Position numbers and translations under genes: made by a program
The notes under the pieces: model-generated
Database searches by the model: none
Told to the model about the DNA's origin: nothing
Seen by the model: the letters and a program-made list of their open reading frames with translations, nothing else
Part shown: positions 54,374 to 62,537 of the stretch, in pieces
Position numbering within the stretch: position 1 is the stretch's first letter
Layout: every line of letters begins with the position of its first letter
Assembly: GCA_963754845.1 (NCBI GenBank)
Contig: CAVWHE010000002.1
Coordinates: 1-64,000 of the forward strand
Reading direction: 5' to 3'
Length of the DNA: 64,000 nt
Source: JAKASV01 sp963754845
Lineage (GTDB): Bacteria; Babelota; Babeliae; Babelales; Vermiphilaceae

Positions 54374-55721
54374 AACCCCACACGAGGCTCTGAGATAGGT
54401 AATTGCATCGCTGTTTCCCCAGGCGGTAGCCAGTTTTAAGAGCGTATTGCCATCAGCACCAGCGTTTTTAAAGACCCTATCACCATCTCTATTGCCCAGA
54501 ATGCACGCCAAGGTAGTACTTTGCGTCGTACCCTGTCCACCCGGAGGTGTACACACTGTCTTTAATTGGGTCCTGAATGCGGTCTCTCCTCTTTCTATGA
54601 GCATGTTCAAAATGTCTCTGACTACGTCGAGCTCGCCACGATATGCAGCAAGAAAGAGGGGCGTAATGCCGCTGCTTGTCGGTTGTATTATATCGGCACC
54701 ACACGAGGCTCTGAGATAGGTACTTGCATCGCCGTTTCTCCAGGCGATAGCCAGGTTTAAGAGCGTATTGCCATCAGCACCAATGTCTTTAAAGACCCTA
54801 TCACCACCTCCATTGCCCAGAATGCACGCCAAGGTAGTACTTTGCGTCGTACCCTGTCCACCCGGAGGTGTACACACTGTCTCTAATTGGGTCCTGAATG
54901 CGGTCCCTCCTCTTTTTATGAGCATGTTCAAAATGTCTCTGACTACGTCGAGCTCGCCACGATATGCAGCAAGAAAGAGGGGCGTAATGCCGCTGCTTGT
55001 CGGTTGTATTATATCGGCACCACACGAGGCTATGAGATAGGTAATTGCATCGCTGTTTCTCCTGTCGATAGCCAGGCTTAAGAGCGTATTGCCATCAGCA
55101 CCAATGTCTTTAAAGACCCTATCACCACCTCTATTGCCCAGAATGCACGCCAAGGTAGTACTTTGCGTCGTACCCTGTCCACCCGGAGGTGTACACACTG
55201 TCTCTAATTGGGTCCTGAATGCGGTCACTCCTCTTTTTATGAGCATGTTCAAAATGTCTCTGACTACGTCGAGCTCGCCACGATATGCAGCAAGAAAGAG
55301 GGGCGTAATGCCGCTGCTTGTCGGTTGTATTATATCGGCACCACACGAGGCTATGAGATAGGTAATTGCATCGCTGTTTCTCCTGTCGATAGCCAGGTTT
55401 AAGAGCGTATTGCCATCAGCACCAATGTCTTTAAAGACCCTATCACCACCTCTATTGCCCAGAATGCACGCCAAGGTACTTGCGGTACCTTCCACCGGAG
55501 GTGTACACACTGTCTCTAATTGGGTCCTGAATGCGGTCCCTCCTCTTTCTATGAGCATGTTCAAAATGTTTCTGACTACGCCGAGCTTGCCACTGATATG
55601 CAGCAAGAAAGAGGGGCGTTGCACTACTAAAGCCACCGTACGATCGTTGACTTAGCACTATTAACAAAGTGTAAAAAATCGTTGAGACCACACGAACACC
55701 GAACTTACTATGCGCTTCCAT
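54368..55721 (-). pseudogene. Secreted ankyrin-repeat protein, frameshifted and truncated by IS30
   Basis: ATG 55721 (GGGAGG upstream) begins a signal peptide (VRVVSTIFYTLLIVLSQRS) and the first ankyrin motif TPLFLAAY. One extra base near 55594 (TATCAGTGGC against TATCGTGGC in the other repeats) then shifts the frame; the other frame continues from 55636 for 422 residues. That part repeats a 107-residue unit about four times, each with two ankyrin motifs: TPLFLAAYRGELDVVRDIL and GNTLLNLAIDRRNSDAI. The protein ends in SCGVA, with the stop supplied by the IS30 right end. Ankyrin proteins often act on host proteins in intracellular bacteria. Confidence 0.8.
54430..55625. repeat. Tandem 321-bp repeats in the ankyrin gene
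   Basis: Equivalent points recur at 54447, 54768, 55089 and 55410, exactly 321 bases (107 codons) apart. Units are nearly identical, with a few substitutions and a deletion of some bases in the unit at 55,470-55,500 that shortens the linker. The near-identity means the expansion is recent. Confidence 0.95.
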
Positions 55722-55901
55722 TGAAATACCTCCCTCTCACTCTAACTCGGCAACTCCTGCCGAACATGACCTACAACAACCTACAACAAAAAAAAGAACA
55801 ACAACACAGTCATTTGGGCGGTTAATCTAACCAAATTAATAATAATGACAGCTAGAATTAAATGTCAATAATATTTTTGTAAAACACCATACAAAAGATT
55901 A

Positions 55902-56749
55902 GGCCCTGTTGACTTTTCAAAACGCTGATTTTTTTGCATGATAACTCCAATCCAAAAAAATGGAACACTCGAACAGGAGCTATCATGCAGGGAAAGTATA
56001 TCACAAGTGATGCGTGGGAAAAAATGTTTGCCTTCCTGAAAGAAGACGCCAAAATTTACGTCGTCAGCGAAGAAAGGCTCAGGAACTTCGTTGAGGCAGT
56101 GTACTGGATTATGCGAACTGGAGCGCAATGGAGGGAGTTGCCAGAACGATACGGCGCGTGGAACAGTGTATACAAAAGATTCGATGCCTGGAGCAAAAAG
56201 GGCGTATGGGAGAAACTTTTTGCCTTTTGTATACACGACCCTGACCAGGAGTATCTGTCTGTTGACGCAACAATAGTCAGAGCACATCCGTGCGCAGCTG
56301 GCCACGGCAAACAAGCAGAAGAGGGTCTTGGGCGAAGCAAGGGGGGCTTCGCTACAAAGGTCCATGCTAAGGTTGATGCTCTCGGAAATCCTCTTAAATT
56401 CATTATTACACCAGGCCAAGTTGCCGACATCACCCAAGGAGAGGAGCTTATTAAGGGAGATTCTGAATCGCATATCATCGGTGACATGGGGTATGACTCG
56501 GACCCTTTTCGCAGGCAAATAAGGGCTCAAAATTGTTGCCCGGTAATCCCAGGCAAAAGTAATCGAACGCAAGTTGTGGAATACGACAAACACGTCTACA
56601 AGGAGAGGTCTGTCATCGAGTGTTTCTTTTCAAAGATTAAGCAGTACAGACTCATTTTTTCTCGTTTCGATAAAAAGCTGCGCAATTACCGGGCCTTTCT
56701 GCTTTTTGTGGGGACTTGCATATGGCTCCGATAAAAAGTCAACAGGGCC
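55902..56749 (+). mobile_element. IS5-family insertion sequence, complete copy 2 (848 bp)
   Basis: Same ends as 32180-33027, with TA at 55900-55901 and 56750-56751. Full-length and nearly identical in sequence. Confidence 0.95.
55985..56734 (+). CDS. IS5-family DDE transposase, copy 2
   Basis: 249 residues, protein-identical to the transposase at 32263 by eye. Catalytic residues in SVDATIVRAH, IIGDMGYDSD and ERSVIECFFSKIK. AGGAG before ATG 55985. Likely active source copy. Confidence 0.93.
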   Translation: MQGKYITSDAWEKMFAFLKEDAKIYVVSEERLRNFVEAVYWIMRTGAQWRELPERYGAWNSVYKRFDAWSKKGVWEKLFAFCIHDPDQEYLSVDATIVRAHPCAAGHGKQAEEGLGRSKGGFATKVHAKVDALGNPLKFIITPGQVADITQGEELIKGDSESHIIGDMGYDSDPFRRQIRAQNCCPVIPGKSNRTQVVEYDKHVYKERSVIECFFSKIKQYRLIFSRFDKKLRNYRAFLLFVGTCIWLR

Positions 56750-56767
56750 TAGAGAATCAATGAGCTA

Positions 56768-56824
56768 TTAAAGAGCGCCGGACAAAGGGATAACACAGAC
56801 AAGGAGAATGACTATTTTATTCAC
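56768..56824 (-). pseudogene. Orphan signal-peptide start of a lost exported gene
   Basis: GTG 56824 (GGAGG 7 bases before) encodes only 18 residues, VNKIVILLVCVIPLSGAL, then TAA. It looks like the signal peptide of a secreted protein whose body was removed. It lies 19 bases from the IS5 right end. The stretch 56825-57014 holds A/T-rich sequence only. Confidence 0.45.
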
Positions 56825-57014
56825 GTGAAAACCTCCAGAAGAAACAAAAATAACCTTACTGTTCCCAAAGTGTATTAATTTTTGCAAAAAAAGCAAAGAA
56901 GAAAGCCCTCCATTTTTTGAAAAAATTACATGACATGATACGATGTACGATACAACACTCATATTTAAACCTAAAGAAGTTACACGCACAAAGTCAAGGA
57001 AATGTATTCCTAGA

Positions 57015-58181
57015 TTAGCAACTTGTTCTTACATGCCTGAAGTACTCAACGATGCCCTGGCAAATACCGGCCGCCAGGACAACGCGGTACTGGTGGTCGT
57101 TGATAAAGAAGGCTTCCGCATGATTGGTTAAAAAACCGAGCTCGACGAGAGCTGCGGGCAAGGGAGAGCCGACAAGTACTTGAAAAAACGCCTGTTTGAC
57201 ACCTCTGTCAGGGATATCTTTCTGGCGCGTACGAGCGAGGCCAAGGACATTCTTGTGAATGCTCCACGCCAGAAACTGGCTTTTGGCGCACCTGCCGTTC
57301 ATGAGAGTTCGCGCCGCATGAGAACGCTTGTCGACCCCCGTGCAATGGTTGGCAACGTCAAAAAAAAAGGTTTCTATGCCACGGGCCTGTTCGTTGAGCG
57401 CCGCGTTCGTGTGTATAGAAACAAAAATCGAGGCATATTTGTTGTGGGCGTCGATGCGTGTACGACCATCAAGCGCAACGTTGACGTCAAGGCCGCGGGT
57501 GAGATACACGTTATAACCGTAACCGTGGAGCATAGCAGCTACCGATGTGCCGATTTCAAGATTGAGATTTTTCTCTTTCAGATTGAGCAATCCGCTAGCA
57601 CCGCCATCAGATCCGCCGTGACCACAGTCTATGATGACGCCGGGTCTGAAAGCCACGTGCAAAATTGGTTCATGCTTGGTGCGCGATGTATCGATCAAGG
57701 TTCGATTATATACCATAATGACAAGGCGCTTGTTCTCTTTGCATGATTCCATAGTCGTGTGCATGAGACCGACTTTTTCTCGATCATAAGACACAATGCA
57801 GCGCAGCCCAGCAACGGGATACTCAACAGGATCGCACGTTAGCTTGTAGCACGAGCCGCGACTGTGCGCGAGCGCAGCAAGCATGCGCGTACATTCATGA
57901 TTTACCGCTCTGACGCCGGGGAAAAAATATATACGACGATGCAATGTCTCTGCGCCAACCGGTCCCTCATCGCTCACATCAACACGAGGTTCACGGGCAA
58001 AACTGAAGACAAGTTTCCCGAGCTCAAGAACACCAAGCTTCCCTACCTCAGGTTCAATACGATGATGAAATACCGTGAACAACGAGTTAGGCGTCTCGCC
58101 CATGACCACGCGTCCTGCTCCTGCCACAGCCAACGCGGCACACGCGGCGGCGATGCGCACGAAGCACCACCCTACCTTCAT
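57015..58181 (-). CDS. amiC: N-acetylmuramoyl-L-alanine amidase (Amidase_3)
   Basis: 388 residues from ATG 58181 (GAAGGAG upstream). A signal segment (AAACAALAVAGAGRVVMG) leads to an AMIN-like beta region and the C-terminal catalytic domain: IIDCGHGGSDGGASG (zinc His), EKNLNLEIG (Glu), FVSIHTNA (His) and ALVELGFLTNHAEA (Glu). It removes the peptide stems from glycan strands during septum splitting. The subtype name is by general similarity. The ~215 bases after it (58182-58397) contain nothing recognised. Confidence 0.9.
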   Translation of the reverse strand: MKVGWCFVRIAAACAALAVAGAGRVVMGETPNSLFTVFHHRIEPEVGKLGVLELGKLVFSFAREPRVDVSDEGPVGAETLHRRIYFFPGVRAVNHECTRMLAALAHSRGSCYKLTCDPVEYPVAGLRCIVSYDREKVGLMHTTMESCKENKRLVIMVYNRTLIDTSRTKHEPILHVAFRPGVIIDCGHGGSDGGASGLLNLKEKNLNLEIGTSVAAMLHGYGYNVYLTRGLDVNVALDGRTRIDAHNKYASIFVSIHTNAALNEQARGIETFFFDVANHCTGVDKRSHAARTLMNGRCAKSQFLAWSIHKNVLGLARTRQKDIPDRGVKQAFFQVLVGSPLPAALVELGFLTNHAEAFFINDHQYRVVLAAGICQGIVEYFRHVRTSC

Positions 58182-58397
58182 TGCTTCTCTCCTTCTAATT
58201 TCCTCTCTGGCCTATCCTGAAATCAAACTATCAAGCGTTATAACAAATTGTCAATAAATCTAATTCCTTGATTCAATCAGGATCGCTACGGACAGCGGCT
58301 ATGAGGTAAGGCGGGATTTTATAACTACGTATTGGAAAAAAGATGATGGTGCAAGAACATGGATGCGTGCGCAGGCTGCGCGGTTGTCGTACAAAAT

Positions 58398-58862
58398 TCA
58401 GCCGCGCGTAGTAGTCCAGGAATCGAGCACAAGTTTCATGGATGGGTCGTGAGGGTTGTGAACGCGAAGGACGAAGCTGCCGCGCATGAGCTCCTTTTTT
58501 GTGCGAAAAAGGGTCGCCGCGACCGTCAGAATACCCTGTGAACTTGTAACGACGAGCGATCCAGAATGGGAACCAAGTTCGGGCACAACGTCGCGCGATG
58601 GCCACGAATCAAGAGTGACGGTCATATGCGCTGCCTGCTTTGAGCCCCAAGGAATGAGGGTAAGTCGGTTGTGCTGGCAGAGCTCAACGCCATACGTCAT
58701 AAGCCCCTCAAGAAGGTGAAGTTCTTGTTGGTAACGATAGCGGGCACGGCATGTTGCATGAAGTGTTAAAGCATTCTTGAAATTGTTTGCAACGCAGACC
58801 AGAAGAATGCTCATCATGGTGAGCACCAAGGGCGTCATGGAGCCCCGTAGTGATGTCTTCAT
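58398..58862 (-). CDS. PilX-like exported protein of the minor pseudopilin operon
   Basis: 154 residues. Starts with MTPLVLTMMSILLVCVANNF, a prepilin-like or anchor segment without a clear Glu+5, then a polar strand-rich region. Its ATG overlaps the stop of the previous gene by 4 bases (ATGA). The context is a three-gene operon with two prepilin-like proteins, so a PilX-like minor pilin or assembly protein is likely. No family certainty. Confidence 0.45.
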   Translation of the reverse strand: MKTSLRGSMTPLVLTMMSILLVCVANNFKNALTLHATCRARYRYQQELHLLEGLMTYGVELCQHNRLTLIPWGSKQAAHMTVTLDSWPSRDVVPELGSHSGSLVVTSSQGILTVAATLFRTKKELMRGSFVLRVHNPHDPSMKLVLDSWTTTRG

Positions 58863-59365
58863 GAAACAATTCCTGAACGAATGTGTACATAGCGTTTAAA
58901 GGTGACTGTCGTACCATGCAGATGTGTGGTTGTTGTGATAGTAACGCCCGTTACCATGCCGCCGATCTCATCGAGGGAGAATGATCCTTCGAGGTTTGTT
59001 GCAAGCACGTTATAAAAAGGAGCACGCAGTTTTCCATCTTTGGCGTATGATCGCGAAAAACGTAGAAGCTTCGTGCGATTGAAGGAAAAACCGACAGTTC
59101 CGTCGAAAGTTTTCCAGGAAATCATCGATGTGTCTTTATGGTACCACAAACGTTGATCAGCGGGAGCGCAGCTACACTCACGTGCCATGCTGTCAAGACT
59201 TGCGTAGATACTTGCACGTGCAAGCGACTGAGCATTTTTTTTTGTCGACGTCCGCTGCACATTCACACAAAAATGTATCACGAACATGAGCATAAGCGAG
59301 CTTGCTGCAAGATATACGAGAAGCTCAACAAGGGAAAAACCTGCGGTCTCAGCCATCGTGCTCAT
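58859..59365 (-). CDS. Minor pseudopilin (PilW/GspJ-like)
   Basis: 168 residues from ATG 59365. Leader TMAETAG^FSLVELLVYLAAS with Glu+5, then the helix FCVNVQRTSTKKNAQSLA. Strand-rich end. Starts inside the last 17 bases of the upstream gene and overlaps the next one by 4 bases. This second cluster is separate from the gsp operon. Confidence 0.7.
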   Translation of the reverse strand: MSTMAETAGFSLVELLVYLAASSLMLMFVIHFCVNVQRTSTKKNAQSLARASIYASLDSMARECSCAPADQRLWYHKDTSMISWKTFDGTVGFSFNRTKLLRFSRSYAKDGKLRAPFYNVLATNLEGSFSLDEIGGMVTGVTITTTTHLHGTTVTFKRYVHIRSGIVS

Positions 59366-59747
59366 GTGAACGTTCCCGCACAACGCATGGAATGTGATAG
59401 CGACTGCCATTGGTCGCAGCACCGTTTCTTCCCACCGTCACGAGCATAACTTTCATGTTTTTTTCGTAGTTCTGCGAAAAACCTGCTGGAGCCCCCGTTA
59501 TACGACCGCGAGGTCCGGGCAACCTTTTCAGTGTAATTTCAAGCGAACCGTGAGCTGACGGAGGCGTCGTAGTTTCTGGAGAAAGAATTTCGGCACATTG
59601 AACGGCTGCATCAACAGCATCCATTGCTACTAAGGCTTCACGGTGCCACTGGCAAGATCGTGCGTGATATATGAGAATGACGGCGCTCACAAACGTCGCA
59701 ACGGCGATCATAACAATAACTTCAATAAGCAAAAATCCCTTTTTCAT
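59349..59747 (-). CDS. Minor pseudopilin (PilV/GspI-like)
   Basis: 132 residues from ATG 59747 (MKKGFLLIEVIVMIAVATFV). Prepilin leader and Glu+5 present; small size like GspI/PilV. First gene of the three-gene operon, with the order V-W-X. No pilin peptidase is in the window. Confidence 0.7.
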   Translation of the reverse strand: MKKGFLLIEVIVMIAVATFVSAVILIYHARSCQWHREALVAMDAVDAAVQCAEILSPETTTPPSAHGSLEITLKRLPGPRGRITGAPAGFSQNYEKNMKVMLVTVGRNGAATNGSRYHIPCVVRERSHEHDG

Positions 59748-59898
59748 ACAAAATTTTTTTTATATTTGGCTAAACACGACCCCCTTGCCTTATCTCATGG
59801 TGCATGATAACATTAAAATCAGCGTTTAAGCTAGATAGTTGGTCTTGGGACGTGCACTTTCCACAAAGCACAGTTCCATATGTTAAGGGAATTCTGTC

Positions 59899-60273
59899 AT
59901 GATAGAGATGTCTAGATGTTGTAGAATGGTTTTTCTTGTCGGTTTTTGTATGGTGACGGCGTGTACGTTGCAGTGCGATCTAGAGAGTGCAATTCCAGAA
60001 ACTCAACACGAGCCAGCGATCATGGTGCCGATACCTCAAAACGAAGACGAACGGGTGTTTGAGCAGCAATGGGGTGAGCTCGTGGGTGAAATGACCAAAG
60101 AGCTCTCCGATCAGGGAAAAAGGGAGTTTTGCGAAGAGTTCAATCGTCTCGTGGGCGAGGAAACCAACAAGGTAGACCGCATGGACGACGAACAACTTTC
60201 TTGCTACGTTCAGAGTGCCAAAGGTAAATTTGATAAGATATACGGGGAGTTCTGTCATGAGGGAAAGATTTAG
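59899..60273 (+). CDS. Short lipoprotein, tandem copy A
   Basis: 124 residues from ATG 59899 (AAGGGAA upstream). Signal with lipobox (VFLVGFCMVTAC). The mature part is a helical acidic stretch with the blocks GELVGEMTKEL and KVDRMDDEQLSCYVQ, which recur in the next gene. It ends just past that first domain, so it may be a partial duplicate of copy B. Overlaps copy B's start by 17 bases. Confidence 0.6.
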   Translation: MIEMSRCCRMVFLVGFCMVTACTLQCDLESAIPETQHEPAIMVPIPQNEDERVFEQQWGELVGEMTKELSDQGKREFCEEFNRLVGEETNKVDRMDDEQLSCYVQSAKGKFDKIYGEFCHEGKI

Positions 60274-61825
60274 GCATTGTGGAATGATTTTTCTTGTCGG
60301 TTTTTGCATGGTGACGGCATGTGCGTTGCAGTGCGAATCCGCCGCCGCAGTACCGCCGATGACTCAAGACGAACAGGCGCTTGCGCAGCAGCTCGATGGA
60401 CTCTTGGGAGAGATGACCAAGGGTCTCTCCGAACAAGAAAAAGAGGAATTCTACGGGCAGTTTAATAATGCCATGGACGAAGAACTCGACAAGATAGATC
60501 GTATGGACGACGAACAATTTGCTCGCTACGTCCAGGACGCCGAAAGCAAACTTGCCGATCTCAGTGGTTTTGGCGCGCCACTCGCCGAGGAGCAACCGGT
60601 TGCCTCGGCACTCGAACCATCGGTACCCGCATCAGTTGAAGAACCAAAGAAGGTCGAAACGAAGAAGCCAGAGAAGCTCTCGCGCGACATGACCTCCACT
60701 ATCGATGAAATCGCGGCGCGGCTTTTAAGCTTTCTTCAAGAAGCTGATCAGGTTCCTGAAATGGCGGTCAATTTTAAAAAGTGGGGGCAAAAGGGTAAGC
60801 TTCATAACTGGAAGGCTTCCCTGCCGTGGGACGAATTTCGTAAAAAAGTCGAGGCCCTCGAAAGCGCACTCGGCACGATAAAAAGCATCGATGTTCAGAC
60901 GCATAAGCCGAAATATCTCACTGATCTTGCCGCCGAAACGTCGCTCTGCGACAATTTGGTACATGTCAAAGATGCCCTTGCCAAGCATTGCCCGTGCACC
61001 AAGGTCCCTTCATTTGGCCTCAAAAAAATGAGTTCGGAAGGCAAGGCCGCGCTCATCGACGTTATCAACGATTGTCTTGAAGCGCTCACCGTTCTTGACA
61101 TTCCGGGTGCTCTGGCCAAAATCATCGAAAAGTATGAGCCCACAGCGCATAGAATAAAAGAGGCCGAAGAAAAAGCTCAAAAAGCGGCGATGGAAGCAAG
61201 CAAGCGACGCCCTTCACAACCGGGTGCGGCGCAGCATATTGTCGGACACGGCGGCGATGAGGGGTATTTCAATCCCAACCTTCTCACCGGTAATCAGCCG
61301 GGCTACCACGGGTATGAAGGTTACGGTCCTTCAGATTATCGAGCGGGACAATTCGGTGAAACCCCTGGCAGTAGTGCCGGTGGCGGCGAAGGTAAGGGTG
61401 GCAGTGGCGGCGGCGCGGCCAAAGATGGCAAAAAAGGTGCCGAGACCGGCAAGAGCCCCGAAGGTGGTAAAAAAGACGAAAAAAAAGAGAGGGAAGACGC
61501 CGAAGCCTTCAAGGCTCTCGACGCTGCGTACGAAAGTTCCATGAGCGAACTTGAGGGGTTTGTTGAGCGCATGGAAAGTGATGAATTTTGGAACGATGAG
61601 GGCACCCTCCGTGCCAAGACAAGTGCACCCACCACTGAATTTATCACGGCACTTGAGAGTTTGACGAGCAGCATAAAATCGTTTAAACGCACGCAGGTTT
61701 CGTCGAAGATTCACAGCCGTTTGACGAAGCTCAAGGGCGAATCACACACCAAACAAGTGAAAAGATTCCAAGCTCTTTGGCGCGACTACAAACCTGCCTT
61801 TGATGACTTTATCGCAGAACTTTAA
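60257..61825 (+). CDS. Lipoprotein, tandem copy B, helical with Gly-rich linker
   Basis: 522 residues from ATG 60257 (GGGGAG upstream). Shares with copy A the signal and LGEMTKGLSEQEKEEF plus KIDRMDDEQFARYVQ. Then a long helical region, a glycine/lysine-rich linker (~residues 370-415) and a helical C-terminus (ESSMSELEGFVERMES). No known family is recognised. A secreted surface lipoprotein of unknown role, lineage-specific by guess. Confidence 0.6.
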   Translation: MRERFRHCGMIFLVGFCMVTACALQCESAAAVPPMTQDEQALAQQLDGLLGEMTKGLSEQEKEEFYGQFNNAMDEELDKIDRMDDEQFARYVQDAESKLADLSGFGAPLAEEQPVASALEPSVPASVEEPKKVETKKPEKLSRDMTSTIDEIAARLLSFLQEADQVPEMAVNFKKWGQKGKLHNWKASLPWDEFRKKVEALESALGTIKSIDVQTHKPKYLTDLAAETSLCDNLVHVKDALAKHCPCTKVPSFGLKKMSSEGKAALIDVINDCLEALTVLDIPGALAKIIEKYEPTAHRIKEAEEKAQKAAMEASKRRPSQPGAAQHIVGHGGDEGYFNPNLLTGNQPGYHGYEGYGPSDYRAGQFGETPGSSAGGGEGKGGSGGGAAKDGKKGAETGKSPEGGKKDEKKEREDAEAFKALDAAYESSMSELEGFVERMESDEFWNDEGTLRAKTSAPTTEFITALESLTSSIKSFKRTQVSSKIHSRLTKLKGESHTKQVKRFQALWRDYKPAFDDFIAEL

Positions 61826-61847
61826 CCCTCGAGGGGACAAGAAGAAT

Positions 61848-62309
61848 ATGAAATATACTTTATCATGCCGTCACTGCTGTCTTCGGAGAGTGCTGACGTG
61901 CACAGTGCTTGTGACGTTGTACATGACGTTGCCTGTTTTGTCGCTTCGTGGAGCTGAAGCATCGGCACGGGTAGCTCCTGCAGCCGAAGCGACCCGACGA
62001 CCGGTACCAACAGCAGCGGCGGCTACGGCGGGTGGTGGAGGAGGAGGCGTTCCTGTCGTCATCCCGGCTGCTGCTCCACGAGTGCCCGGTGGTCGTCGCA
62101 GCGCCGCCGGCACTGACGAGTCTCGCGGAGAACCGGTCATCGAGGCCACGCCGGAGCGTGCGCGCAAGGCGGTTGAAGAGTTGCGGGTGGCAATTGATGA
62201 ACTTGACCAGGCATTCCGTGGTCTCTCAAGCCCGCGCAAGAAGCTTAAACTCGGACATGGCAAGAAGGGTGATGCCAGATCATCACAAAGGGGTCATACA
62301 CGGCGATAA
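61848..62309 (+). CDS. Small secreted protein, Ala/Gly-rich
   Basis: 153 residues from ATG 61848 (GAGGGGA upstream). Signal: TVLVTLYMTLPVLSLRG. The mature part has a low-complexity Ala/Pro/Gly stretch (residues ~40-95) and an amphipathic C-terminal helix (RARKAVEELRVAIDELDQA) with a basic tail (SPRKKLKLGHGKKG). Function unknown. Follows copy B by 22 bases, likely the same transcript. The next ~225 bases hold nothing recognised. Confidence 0.45.
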   Translation: MKYTLSCRHCCLRRVLTCTVLVTLYMTLPVLSLRGAEASARVAPAAEATRRPVPTAAAATAGGGGGGVPVVIPAAAPRVPGGRRSAAGTDESRGEPVIEATPERARKAVEELRVAIDELDQAFRGLSSPRKKLKLGHGKKGDARSSQRGHTRR

Positions 62310-62537
62310 TGCGCGGTGTGGACTTGGATGGGGGCGCTGTGTGATGCGCATGTCGCGAGAATGCGGCGCATAGTTGGCGGCGTTTCTCGTTTTCGGTGGA
62401 CGCTGCCGCCAATCAGCGTTGCTTTCGTGGGCCAGGACACTGTAAGACATTGAGGAACAGGCGCCGCCGGCGTGCGTGGCACGTGAAAACAATGTAGACG
62501 TTCGTACCGCTGAAGGTGTGATTACATCGGGTTTTTT

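Noticed and set aside
55100..55400. 321-bp direct repeats as a CRISPR or other array
   Set aside because: The repeat unit is coding, 107 codons long, in frame with ankyrin motifs, and has no spacers.
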